A stretch of DNA of 59,512 nucleotides from Clostridiales bacterium UBA1752 (GCA_002314835.1 DCHM01000009.1:1-59512); one strand, 5' to 3'; positions 31,917 through 40,139 are shown, counted from the stretch's first letter. Numbers and translations are program-made. Notes: generated by a model from the letters alone, not told the origin.

Positions 31917-31930
31917 CGAACAAATGTTCG
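31917..31930. promoter_or_regulatory. LexA (SOS) box
   Basis: CGAACAAATGTTCG is a perfect match to the Bacillota LexA/DinR box CGAACRNRYGTTCG. It lies nine bases upstream of the -35 box of the sigma-like gene, and about 120 bases upstream of the corrinoid gene on the other strand. Confidence 0.75.
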
Positions 31931-32049
31931 ACATTCTTTTTGGCTATCCGATATTCAGGACTTGTTATACCCACATTATATTACTTTACTCCGTCGATTT
32001 CATCCTAATTTTGTCGGTGAAAAGTCGGTGAGAAACGAGACGAAACGTT

Positions 32050-32685
32050 ATGATACTTGACGAAATACGCACAAACACGGCTCTCGGCAGGGTTCCGCAG
32101 GTAAAGCAGGGCGTAGCCGACGCACTCGCGTCGGGCGTTACTGCCAACGAAATACTGCAAGCCGCACTGCTCGCCGCCATGAACGACGTGGGCGAAAAGT
32201 TTAAGGCAGGACAGGCCTTCGTGCCCAATATGCTCGTCGCGGCGCGCGCCATGACCGAGGGGCTTGAGTTGCTAAAGCCTTATCTCGCCGCCTCCGCTAA
32301 CCAAAAGGTCGGCACTGCAGTCGTCGGCACGGTCAAGGGCGACCGTCACGACATAGGCAAAAAGCTCGTCTCGATTATGCTGCGGGGCAAGGGCTTTGAG
32401 GTCATCGACCTCGGGGTTGACGTCACTGCGCAAAGGTTCGTAGATACCGCCGCCGAGAGCGGCGCGTCTGTAATATGCTGCTCGGCTCTGCTCACTACCA
32501 CCGTGCCCGAAATGCAGGAGGTAGTAAGGCTCAGAGACCAAAAAGGTCTGTCGGGCAGACTGTTTGTGCTCGTCGGCGGCGCCGCAGTCACCGAGGAGTA
32601 CGCATCCTCCATCGGTGCCGACGGATACACCGTTGACGCCGCTTCCTGCGCCGATTTGGCGCTAAAGCTGACCAATTCTATTTGA
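32050..32685 (+). CDS. Corrinoid (cobalamin-binding) methyl-carrier protein
   Basis: A 211-residue B12-binding protein of the MtaC/MtbC type. Residues about 1-85 form the helical cap (EILQAALLAAMNDVGEKF, FVPNMLVAARAM). Residues about 90-211 are the Rossmann-like domain with the cobalt-ligand motif GDRHDIGK, followed by GKGFEVIDLGVDV, SALLTTTVPEMQEVV and the loop GGAAVTEEYASSIGADGY. Such proteins shuttle methyl groups between a substrate methyltransferase and an acceptor such as tetrahydrofolate. No methyltransferase or reactivase is adjacent; it is instead 12 bases before a type III glutamine synthetase. The ribosome site is weak. Confidence 0.93.
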   Translation: MILDEIRTNTALGRVPQVKQGVADALASGVTANEILQAALLAAMNDVGEKFKAGQAFVPNMLVAARAMTEGLELLKPYLAASANQKVGTAVVGTVKGDRHDIGKKLVSIMLRGKGFEVIDLGVDVTAQRFVDTAAESGASVICCSALLTTTVPEMQEVVRLRDQKGLSGRLFVLVGGAAVTEEYASSIGADGYTVDAASCADLALKLTNSI

Positions 32686-32697
32686 CGGAGTAATTAT

Positions 32698-34785
32698 ATG
32701 GACATCACTGCTATTTTCGGTTCTATGGTATTTGACGAAAAAGCCATGCGCCAATACCTCCCCTCCGAGGTCGTAAATGCGATGCAAAACGTCCAAAAGC
32801 TCGGCGAACGTCTCGACCCCGAGCTCGCCGACACGGTCGCCACAGCGATGAAGGACTGGGCTATAGCCAAGGGAGCAACCCACTATTCGCACTGGTTCCA
32901 GCCCATGACTGGCACCACTGCCGAAAAGCATGACAGCTTTATCATGCCCGACGGTCACGGCGGCGTAATAACCGCATTCAGCGGCAAAGAGCTGATAAAG
33001 GGCGAGCCCGACGCTTCGTCCCTCCCATCGGGCGGTCTCAGAGCTACCTTTGAGGCTCGCGGATATACCGCGTGGGACCCTACGTCGTTTGCATTTATCA
33101 AGGACAAGACGCTGTATATACCTACCGCCTTCTGCGCCTACGGCGGCGAATCGCTCGACAAAAAGACGCCGCTTTTGCGCTCTATGGAGGCACTGCAAAA
33201 GCAGGCTATGCGCATCCTTAAGCTATTCGGCAACGAGGACGTCTCGGGCGTCCGCATCAACGTCGGTGCCGAACAGGAATATTTTTTGATAGACGAAAAA
33301 GAATACAGCCGCCGCCCCGACCTTATTATTTCGGGACACACGCTTTTTGGTGCCAACGCGCCCAAGGGGCAAGAGCTTGACGACCATTATTTCGGCAATA
33401 TCAAGCCCTGCGTAAAGCAGTTTATGGAGGAGCTTGACGAGGAGCTGTGGAAGCTCGGAGTGCTCGCAAAGACCGAGCACAACGAGACCGCGCCCGGTCA
33501 GCACGAGCTGGCACCCGTCTATACGACGGTCAACGTCGCCTGCGACCACAACCAGCTCATGATGGAGCTGATGCAAAACATCGCTCGCCGTCACGGCATG
33601 GTTTGTCTGTTGCACGAAAAGCCCTTCTCCGGCATCAACGGCTCGGGCAAGCACATCAACTGGTCTATGTCAACCGATACGGGAGTAAACCTGCTCTCGC
33701 CCGGCGACACGCCTTATACCAACGCACAGTTTTTGCTGTTTTTGACCGCGGTTATCAGAGCGGTTGACGATTATCAGGACGCACTGCGCATTTCGGTCGC
33801 CTCGGCAGGCAACGACAACCGCCTCGGCGCCTGCGAAGCGCCTCCTGCCATACTTTCGGTCTATATCGGTGACGAGCTTACCAAGGTGCTCGAGGCCATC
33901 GAGAGCGAAAAAGACTATTCGGCAGGTCAAAAGGAGCTGCTCAGAGTAGGCGTTCACGCACTCCCCCGCATACCAAAGGACACCACAGACCGCAACCGCA
34001 CGTCGCCGTTTGCTTTTACGGGCAACAAATTTGAGTTCCGTATGCTCGGCTCGTCGGCGTCGATATCCGACTCCTGCACGGTCATCAATACCGCCGTCGC
34101 ACAGGAGCTCAAACGCTATGCCGACGCGCTCGAAATCAGCCGTTCATTCGAGGCTGACCTGCACGAAATCATCGCCGATACCGTCGCAAACCACCGCCGC
34201 ATACTCTTTGGCGGCAACTGCTACGGCGCAGAGTGGGAAGCCCGTGCCGCAGAGCTCGGACTGTCCAACCTCAAAACGACACCCGACGCGCTTTCGCACA
34301 TGTGCGACCGCAAAAATATAGAGCTTTTTACCTCAAACGGCGTTTTGACAGAGGTGGAATTGCGTTCGAGATGCGAAATCATGCTCGACAACTACTGCAA
34401 GATTACGCTCATCGACGCGCTCACCATGCTACAGATGGCAAAGACGCAGATTATGCCTGCTATAAACCGCTATATCGGCGACCTCGCCGACACGGCTATC
34501 AAGCTCCGCACGGTGGACGCAAAGTTAGATAGCAGTTATCAGTCCGAAACGCTTGCTACGCTCTGTGACCTCGCCTCCAAGGCGACCAAGGCAATAGCCG
34601 AGCTCGAGGCTTCGGTAAGCGAAGCTCACGCCGCCACAAAGCAATCCTCGGCTTCGGTCTGCCGCGACCGCGTACTGCCTGCAATGCACAAGCTGCGAGC
34701 CGCGATAGACGCTTCGCAAAAGATTACGGACAAGCAATACTGGCCTTATCCCGGCTACGACGAGCTGATGCTGTCGGTCAGATAA
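32698..34785 (+). CDS. glnN: Glutamine synthetase type III
   Basis: A 695-residue GSIII, which makes glutamine from glutamate, ammonia and ATP. The type III-specific N-terminus (DITAIFGSMVFDEKAM, HYSHWFQPMTGTTAEKHDSF) is present, as are catalytic motifs RINVGAEQEYFLID, KTEHNETAPGQHELAPVY, GINGSGKHINWSM and RTSPFAFTGNKFEFRMLGSS. The C-terminal helical extension (about 600-695) is also typical. GACGGAG precedes ATG 32698. Sandwiched between the corrinoid and serine-hydrolase genes with 12-13-base gaps, it is the middle gene of an operon. No nitrogen-regulatory site is evident. Confidence 0.96.
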   Translation: MDITAIFGSMVFDEKAMRQYLPSEVVNAMQNVQKLGERLDPELADTVATAMKDWAIAKGATHYSHWFQPMTGTTAEKHDSFIMPDGHGGVITAFSGKELIKGEPDASSLPSGGLRATFEARGYTAWDPTSFAFIKDKTLYIPTAFCAYGGESLDKKTPLLRSMEALQKQAMRILKLFGNEDVSGVRINVGAEQEYFLIDEKEYSRRPDLIISGHTLFGANAPKGQELDDHYFGNIKPCVKQFMEELDEELWKLGVLAKTEHNETAPGQHELAPVYTTVNVACDHNQLMMELMQNIARRHGMVCLLHEKPFSGINGSGKHINWSMSTDTGVNLLSPGDTPYTNAQFLLFLTAVIRAVDDYQDALRISVASAGNDNRLGACEAPPAILSVYIGDELTKVLEAIESEKDYSAGQKELLRVGVHALPRIPKDTTDRNRTSPFAFTGNKFEFRMLGSSASISDSCTVINTAVAQELKRYADALEISRSFEADLHEIIADTVANHRRILFGGNCYGAEWEARAAELGLSNLKTTPDALSHMCDRKNIELFTSNGVLTEVELRSRCEIMLDNYCKITLIDALTMLQMAKTQIMPAINRYIGDLADTAIKLRTVDAKLDSSYQSETLATLCDLASKATKAIAELEASVSEAHAATKQSSASVCRDRVLPAMHKLRAAIDASQKITDKQYWPYPGYDELMLSVR

Positions 34786-34798
34786 GGCGGAGGCAATT

Positions 34799-36169
34799 AT
34801 GAATCAACTCAAAGGCACAAAGCCGGACACTAAGGGCTTTATCAAATTCGTCGCCGAGGGACGCAAAAAAGGTCTGCACCCACGCTCACTGCGCTTTTAT
34901 AAAGACGGCGAAACCGTGCTTTCAGCCGATTTTGCGCCCTACAAGGACACCGACGCCATGCAGGTTTACTCGCTGTCAAAATCCTTCACCAGCGCCTGCG
35001 TAGGCGTTGCCGTGGGCGACGGACTGCTGACTACGGACACAAAAATCGTGGATATTTTCCCGACGGACGCGCCGCAAAACCCGTCCGAAAGGCTGTCAAA
35101 AATGACGCTCTCAGACGTGCTTTCGATGCAGACGGGACACGAAAAATGCCACCTCGACAGGATGATAGCGTCTCGTAGCTCGATTAAGACCTTCCTCGAG
35201 CAGGATACGGTTTACGAGCCGGGCACGACCTTCGTTTACAGCACCGGCGGCACCATGATGGCAGGCGCGGCAGTCACCGCAGTCACGGGCGTACCGCTCG
35301 ACCAATATCTGTACGAACGCATTTTCAAGCCGCTCGGACTGCAAAAGCCCTTGTGGGACAAGTCACCCGACGGCATCTGCTACGGTGGCGTGGGACTGCA
35401 CGTCACGGCAGACGAGATTCTCGAGTTTGCAAAGCTGCTGCTCGACGGCGGCAGAGGCATAATACCCGAGAGCTATATTAAAGAAGCAACTAAGGCGCAC
35501 TCCGTCGATGCCAACAACGGCTCGCCCGACTGGATAGCCGGCTACGGTTATCAATTCTGGATGAATGACAAGGGCGGTTACCGCGGCGACGGCGCATTCG
35601 GTCAGCTCATGTGCATCTGGCCCCAAAAGCACTGCTGTGCAGTCCTGCTCGCTCAGGCGATGAATATGCAGGACGAGCTCGACGTGCTCTGCGATTTTGT
35701 CAACAACTACGCCCACGACGAGTCGAGGCTCGGCGAGGCAAACGAGCTGCTTAACACCTATTACGCACCCCAAAAAGGCGAGCCTGCCAAGGCACTTTCG
35801 CTCAGGATGGAGCAAAACCCCTGCCGCCTGCAGAGGCTATGCCTCGTCCCTGACGGCGACAGACTAAACGTAGAGCTTTGGTGCGACCACGGCAAGCAGA
35901 CGATAGTCTGCGGCAACGGCGAATACGTGTATAACGCCGTTTCGCTCGTCAATATGCTGCCGTGCATAATCCCTCTGCACGAGGGCGACCGCCCCGAGCC
36001 AAACAACGTCTATGCGTCGTACTACACCTGCGGCGACGTTACGACGGTAACCCTCGCCCACGCAGACCAGCCGCATACGCAGACGTGGACGATAGACAAG
36101 AGCGGACTGAAAATGTCGGTGTACGTCGGCTATATGTATGCTACCGAAATTAAAGGCATAATGGAATGA
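34799..36169 (+). CDS. Beta-lactamase-fold serine hydrolase
   Basis: A 456-residue cytoplasmic-looking (no signal peptide) member of the class C beta-lactamase/esterase family. Residues about 30-300 hold the catalytic SxxK (QVYSLSKSFTSACVG) and the Tyr motif FVYSTGGTMMAG. The C-terminal about 130 residues form an extra beta-rich domain (VELWCDHGKQTIVCGNGEYV, TWTIDKSGLKMSVYVGYMYA), possibly lipocalin-like. It could hydrolyse esters, D-peptides or beta-lactams; antibiotic resistance should not be assumed. GGCGGAGG precedes ATG 34799; last gene of the corrinoid-GSIII operon, before a terminator. Confidence 0.85.
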   Translation: MNQLKGTKPDTKGFIKFVAEGRKKGLHPRSLRFYKDGETVLSADFAPYKDTDAMQVYSLSKSFTSACVGVAVGDGLLTTDTKIVDIFPTDAPQNPSERLSKMTLSDVLSMQTGHEKCHLDRMIASRSSIKTFLEQDTVYEPGTTFVYSTGGTMMAGAAVTAVTGVPLDQYLYERIFKPLGLQKPLWDKSPDGICYGGVGLHVTADEILEFAKLLLDGGRGIIPESYIKEATKAHSVDANNGSPDWIAGYGYQFWMNDKGGYRGDGAFGQLMCIWPQKHCCAVLLAQAMNMQDELDVLCDFVNNYAHDESRLGEANELLNTYYAPQKGEPAKALSLRMEQNPCRLQRLCLVPDGDRLNVELWCDHGKQTIVCGNGEYVYNAVSLVNMLPCIIPLHEGDRPEPNNVYASYYTCGDVTTVTLAHADQPHTQTWTIDKSGLKMSVYVGYMYATEIKGIME

Positions 36170-36173
36170 AATC

Positions 36174-36204
36174 GAGGCTTTGCGCAAGCAAAGCTTCTTT
36201 TTTT
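36174..36204 (+). terminator. Terminator of the corrinoid-GSIII-hydrolase operon
   Basis: GAGGCTTTG (36174-36182) pairs with CAAAGCTTC (36189-36197) across a short loop, followed by a T run. Confidence 0.8.
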
Positions 36205-36466
36205 ATTAAAACAAGTGCGTATGCGCTTTTTGGGCCGACGAACAGACAGTTCTGTATGTTAGTCTTTATAACTCTAAGTTTTAATATTTGTTTTATCTTT
36301 ATATTTAGGTTCCCAAAAGAGGAAGACGGTATTACACTAAAAAGGGAAGACAGTACCACCCTAAAAGCGGAATACCGCAGTCTGCTTTTGGGAATGCCTT
36401 ATTCCCTTTTTGAAAAGGATATCCACATTAAGGCGCGTTACTTAACCTAAGCAACACGCCCCTTTG
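36205..36466. repeat. Repeat-rich intergenic spacer with 24-bp imperfect tandem units
   Basis: Two imperfect 24-bp units, GGAAGACGGTATTACACTAA plus four (36321-36344) and GGAAGACAGTACCACCCTAA plus four (36345-36368), and a partial third (36369-36390) are framed by an inverted repeat TTCCCAAAAG (36310-36319)/CTTTTGGGAA (36385-36394). A hairpin at 36432-36439/36453-36460 may end the reverse gene. Short open frames on both strands lack start signals. It looks like a dispersed non-coding element. Confidence 0.5.
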
Positions 36467-37489
36467 TTACTTTACTCTCTTTTTGGTTTGCTCGCAGATT
36501 TCCTCGGCGATTTCGGACGAAACGCCCTCTGCGTAGATTCGATATCCGCCGACGTCGGGTATCACACAGACGCTGCCGCCTCGGTAATTGATGCGCACGC
36601 CGCTTTCACCGAGCACTGACGGCAAAACGTCGGTTGAAACGTATTGCTCGGCGGCGTATATCCTCGGCAGCCCCTGCAACACCTCTCCCGAGGTCATGCC
36701 CGTCAAGGCGAGGTTCTTTTCTGCCGTCAAAACGAGCAACGCCGCGTCGTCTGTAAACGGCTCTATGTCACGGTCACTCAGCACCACCTGCACGCCCTTT
36801 GAACGCAAAAATGCAGTCACTCCCTGCGGAGTATAGCGAGGCAGACAGACCGTGTGCCTGCCGTTACAGCAGAGTAAAACCAATTGCCAGTACCCTATCA
36901 CTCCGCCGGTTTCGTCGGTGTAATACGCCCTCCTGCCGCCTGCCGTGGCGGTATAACCGTATCCGCGATAAGCCGTCGCCGCACCCAAGCTCTCGGCAAG
37001 ACTGCTGATTTCAGCCTCGGTCCTGCCTCTGTCGGCAAACGGAACGTAGCAATCGTCGAGACTGCATACCGACGCCATAACGGCGGCTTTGTAGTCGTCC
37101 CTGTACTCCTTTTGGAGTATGGCGCCACCCTTTTGGGCGTGAATATCACAGCTCTGAGCGCGTTTTACCGCAGTGAGCTGTCTGCGGCTGAGATAGCCGT
37201 AGCCCCCGAGCAGATACACCCTGCATTCACTCGTTACAAACGCCATACAGCACAGTCCGTCGCGCTTTGCCGCAAACTGTGCGTGTGCAAACCTGCCCTC
37301 GCCGTAAACGCTCACGCTGCAGCCGACCTTGGCGGCACCCATGGCGATATTTGCCGCCGCTTCGCTCTTGTTATAGCTCATAACGCCTACTTTGGGCGCG
37401 AGCCCGAGCACCGAAAGCGCACGCCCGAGCGCCTCTGCCTCAAATCCACTTAGGCGGCCGCTCACTCCGCCGTAATCGTATTCAATCAC
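36467..37489 (-). CDS. Degenerate phosphohexomutase-like protein
   Basis: About 340 residues resembling alpha-D-phosphohexomutases (phosphoglucomutase/phosphomannomutase) but much altered. The start (YDYGGVSGRLSGFEAEALGR) recalls the FGTDGIRG opening, AAANIAMGAAKVGCSVSVYG the first domain, and RIYAEGVSSEIAEEICEQ the C-terminal domain (normally RPSGTEPxIRxYxEA). At the position of the phospho-Ser loop (TASHNP) it reads AFVTSECRVYLLGGYG, so the catalytic Ser motif is missing, and the sugar-binding SGTEP is VIPDVGG. It is also shorter than usual (about 450). GTG 37489 is the best start (AAGGAG at eight bases); ATG 37495 lies only two bases past that site. Probably a non-catalytic relative. Confidence 0.65.
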   Translation of the reverse strand: MIEYDYGGVSGRLSGFEAEALGRALSVLGLAPKVGVMSYNKSEAAANIAMGAAKVGCSVSVYGEGRFAHAQFAAKRDGLCCMAFVTSECRVYLLGGYGYLSRRQLTAVKRAQSCDIHAQKGGAILQKEYRDDYKAAVMASVCSLDDCYVPFADRGRTEAEISSLAESLGAATAYRGYGYTATAGGRRAYYTDETGGVIGYWQLVLLCCNGRHTVCLPRYTPQGVTAFLRSKGVQVVLSDRDIEPFTDDAALLVLTAEKNLALTGMTSGEVLQGLPRIYAAEQYVSTDVLPSVLGESGVRINYRGGSVCVIPDVGGYRIYAEGVSSEIAEEICEQTKKRVK

Positions 37490-37549
37490 CGTCATCACTC
37501 CTTACGGGTTTATTTTGTCTTAATAATCACAAAAATATACAATACATCA

Positions 37550-37578
37550 TTGACAAAACGGTATAAAAAAATTATAAT
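37550..37578 (+). promoter_or_regulatory. Consensus promoter of the FAD synthetase gene
   Basis: TTGACA (37550-37555), 17 bp, TATAAT (37573-37578). It excludes the in-frame TTG at 37550 as the gene start. Confidence 0.85.
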
Positions 37579-37609
37579 TACAAAGGATAACTTTTGGGAG
37601 TGGTGTTTG

Positions 37610-38113
37610 ATGTTTTTTGACGAGCTGGCACGCCTTGCACCGTCCGCGGTGGCAATAGGCGATTTTGACGGCGTGCACATAGGTCACGCCGCGATAATTG
37701 CACATCTTTGCGACTATGCCGAAGGTCACGGGCTGACACCCGTAGCCCTTACCTTTGACGTCAATACCAAACACAGCAAAGCACTCACAGGCTCCGACAA
37801 AAAGCGCGACCTGCTCATCTCCTGCGGTGCAGGCGCAGTCGTCACGGCACCGTTTGCCGAGCTTAAAGATATACCTGCCGAGGAGTTTGCATCAAGGCTT
37901 GCCGAGTGCGGTGTCAAAGCCGCCGTATGCGGAGAGGATTTCAGGTTCGGCAAGGGAGCTCTCGGCGACGTAAAGGTTTTGGCAAACGCGGGCATTGAGG
38001 CCGTCGTTTTGCCGCCTATAAAAGCATTGGGCGACAAGGTTAGCTCCACTCGCATCAGACACGCCGTAGCCGAGGGTGACGATACGCTCGTCTCTCTGCT
38101 GCTCGGCAGATAA
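37610..38113 (+). CDS. FAD synthetase (FMN adenylyltransferase) domain protein, RibF N-terminal half only
   Basis: A 167-residue protein corresponding to the nucleotidyltransferase half of RibF. Motifs: AIGDFDGVHIGHAAII (the GxFDGxHxGH signature), AAVCGEDFRFGKGALGD and KVSSTRIRHAV. The C-terminal riboflavin kinase domain of bifunctional RibF (about 300 residues) is missing: the frame ends at LLLGR with a normal stop and another gene begins 12 bases later. The HxxP-type loop reads FDVNTK instead of the usual FxPHP. Riboflavin kinase would have to be encoded elsewhere. GGGAG precedes ATG 37610. First gene of an operon with the DacF-like gene. Confidence 0.88.
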   Translation: MFFDELARLAPSAVAIGDFDGVHIGHAAIIAHLCDYAEGHGLTPVALTFDVNTKHSKALTGSDKKRDLLISCGAGAVVTAPFAELKDIPAEEFASRLAECGVKAAVCGEDFRFGKGALGDVKVLANAGIEAVVLPPIKALGDKVSSTRIRHAVAEGDDTLVSLLLGR

Positions 38114-38125
38114 GGATATATTATT

Positions 38126-39598
38126 ATGAAACGTCTGTCTGCACTTATACTGTGCATCACAATACTCATATTGCCGCTGTCTGCGTTTGCCGACGAAACG
38201 AGCGAGCAAACCTACACCGACGCTCCTGCACTAACGAGCGACAACGCCGTGGCGATAGTCAACGTCGATAATCGCCAGCTTGTATTTTCAAACCGCGAAA
38301 CCGAGGCTTTTGCCCCCACCGCATCAACCAAGCTCACCGCGATGATGGTCGTCTGGGACCTGCTCGCAAAGCACGACGTGCCTGTTTCGACCGAAATAAC
38401 CATCGCACAGCCTGCACTCAAAAACATCGGCTCGCAGGGCGACATTTCCACTCCGAGACTCGGACTTTCGCCCGACTCGGTTTACACAATCGAGGATATG
38501 ATTTCGGCTTCGCTCGTCGCCAACGCCAACGACGCCTGCTCGGCACTCTGCTACTATTGCGCCACCGAGCTTATGGGCGGCACGATGCAGGATTTCATCG
38601 CGCTGATGAACGCCAAGGCGCAGGAATGCGGCGCCACAAACACGGTTTACCGCAACTGCACGGGTCTCGCCGACGATGCGGCATATACCAACGTAATAGA
38701 TACCGCGATGATAACGGCACAGTTTTTTACTTATACCGATATGGTTAATCTCACTAACAAGCCGTATTTCCGTCTCGCAGGCAAGAGCACCGTTCACAAC
38801 AAAAATTACCTCATGTCGAGCCAGCTGATAGTAGGCTACCAGATGAAGCAGGCTATCGGTCTGATAGCAGGTCAAAACACCGCAAACGGCGATTATTGCC
38901 TCATCACGGCGGCCAAATCGAGCGACGACCTCACCTACGTCTTTGTCGTAATGGGCGCGAGCGGCGAAATCCGCAAGAGCGACGGCACGAGAGAGTTTGA
39001 GGCAGACAACGCCTACGACGATATGAAGGTGCTGATACCTTGGGCAACCACGAGCTTTAGTATGCGTTCTCTGACTGCAAAGGACGCCATAGTCACCGAG
39101 GTCAAGGTCAACCTCGGCAAAAACTACGACTACGTACAGCTCGTCACCTCCGAGAGCCTCGAAATGCTGATAAACCGCGCCGTTCCCGACGAATTGATTA
39201 CTAAGACGGTCATATTTGACGAAGCGGTTTACGACGGCGACTATAACGGCACTACAGCCAAGATGGTTGACGCCCCTATCGAAAAAAACCAGCAGCTCGG
39301 CAGGCTCGTATTCCTCTACGAGGGCATTGTGCTCGGCGAGGTGCCGCTCGTCACTACCGGCTCGATAGAAGCCTCGGGCCTCGTCAACTTTATCGGCACG
39401 GCGAGAGAACTGCTGTTTTCGAGTGCGGTGACTACGGTTATCAAGCTGATTTTGGCGGTCATAATAGGCTTTGCGGTCATTTCTTTCGTATTTTTTATCA
39501 TTCGCGCCATATCCGCATCAAAGCGCAAAAAAGAGCAGCAGACCTATATTTCGCGCCGCAAAGACGCCAAAAAGTCGGACGATAATAGTCAAACTTAA
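38126..39598 (+). CDS. D-alanyl-D-alanine carboxypeptidase-like protein (DacF/PBP5 family), altered active-site motifs
   Basis: A 490-residue exported protein with a signal peptide (LSALILCITILILPLSAFA), a peptidase S11 domain (about 35-290), a DacF C-terminal beta domain (about 305-400) and, unusually for PBP5, a C-terminal membrane helix (about 440-462) followed by a basic tail. The nucleophile motif STKL is intact (FAPTASTKLTAMM). The SxN motif, normally SANDA, reads NANDA, and the KTG motif region reads AIGLIAGQNTANGDYCL with no KTG. It may be a weakly active or non-catalytic relative that binds peptidoglycan. It follows the FAD synthetase by 12 bases. Confidence 0.88.
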   Translation: MKRLSALILCITILILPLSAFADETSEQTYTDAPALTSDNAVAIVNVDNRQLVFSNRETEAFAPTASTKLTAMMVVWDLLAKHDVPVSTEITIAQPALKNIGSQGDISTPRLGLSPDSVYTIEDMISASLVANANDACSALCYYCATELMGGTMQDFIALMNAKAQECGATNTVYRNCTGLADDAAYTNVIDTAMITAQFFTYTDMVNLTNKPYFRLAGKSTVHNKNYLMSSQLIVGYQMKQAIGLIAGQNTANGDYCLITAAKSSDDLTYVFVVMGASGEIRKSDGTREFEADNAYDDMKVLIPWATTSFSMRSLTAKDAIVTEVKVNLGKNYDYVQLVTSESLEMLINRAVPDELITKTVIFDEAVYDGDYNGTTAKMVDAPIEKNQQLGRLVFLYEGIVLGEVPLVTTGSIEASGLVNFIGTARELLFSSAVTTVIKLILAVIIGFAVISFVFFIIRAISASKRKKEQQTYISRRKDAKKSDDNSQT

Positions 39599-39617
39599 AA
39601 AAAGTGTAAAAAAACTC

Positions 39618-39646
39618 TTGCAAAATGGGGCTTTGTATGATATAGT
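39618..39646 (+). promoter_or_regulatory. Promoter of secG
   Basis: TTGCAA (39618-39623), 17 bp, TATAGT (39641-39646). Confidence 0.6.
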
Positions 39647-39690
39647 ACCCTATGCGACTGTTTATGTTTTATAATTTTTGGAGGAATAAT

Positions 39691-40080
39691 ATGAATACTC
39701 TCGAACTCATTATCGGCATCGTAGTACTCGTTATATCGGTAGTACTCGTCGTCGTTATCTCTATGCAGCAGGGCAAGCACAACGGACTTTCCGGTGCTAT
39801 CATGGGACAAACCGATACCTATTTCGGCAAAAATAAGTCCATGACCAAGTCTCAGCTCCTCAACAGAGTCACTCTGATTCTCGCTATTGCACTCGCAGTG
39901 CTCATCCTCGCTCTTAACATCGTCAGCGGTCTCAAGGACAACGGTTCTACCACCAGCACCACCTCGACTACTTCGACCACCAGCACCGAAGCAAGCGCAG
40001 AGGCAAGCGCAGAGGCAAGCACCGAGGCTGAATCGACAGAATCCGTCGAATCCGAAGCTGCCGAATCCGACGCCGAGTAA
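39691..40080 (+). CDS. secG: Preprotein translocase subunit SecG with long acidic tail
   Basis: A 129-residue SecG. Two membrane helices (IIGIVVLVISVVLVVVISM and VTLILAIALAVLILALNIV) flank the conserved loop QQGKHNGLSGAIMG and DTYFGKNKSM. The SecG core is about 75-80 residues; here about 45 extra residues follow the second helix and consist of Ser, Thr, Ala and Glu (STEASAEASAEASTEAES). By SecG topology the tail faces outside the membrane and it resembles the linkers of the surface lipoproteins in this window. GGAGG precedes ATG 39691; the longer upstream frame lies in the promoter. Confidence 0.92.
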   Translation: MNTLELIIGIVVLVISVVLVVVISMQQGKHNGLSGAIMGQTDTYFGKNKSMTKSQLLNRVTLILAIALAVLILALNIVSGLKDNGSTTSTTSTTSTTSTEASAEASAEASTEAESTESVESEAAESDAE

Positions 40081-40100
40081 TTAACTCACAATCAAAAGCT

Positions 40101-40139
40101 AAAAGCAATACCCACCTATTGAGGCGGATATTGCTTTTT
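40101..40139. terminator. Bidirectional terminator between secG and dapA
   Basis: AAAAGCAATA (40101-40110) pairs with TATTGCTTTT (40129-40138); A and T tracts on either side let it serve both convergent genes. Confidence 0.85.

Noticed and set aside
34799..36169. Serine hydrolase as an antibiotic resistance beta-lactamase.
   Set aside because: No signal peptide, an extra C-terminal domain and a metabolic operon context; resistance is unsupported.
36345..36368. On the reverse strand AGGGTGGTACTG resembles the T-box antiterminator word.
   Set aside because: No gene starts downstream on that strand, no specifier stem or terminator is present, and the word is one unit of the local 24-bp repeat.
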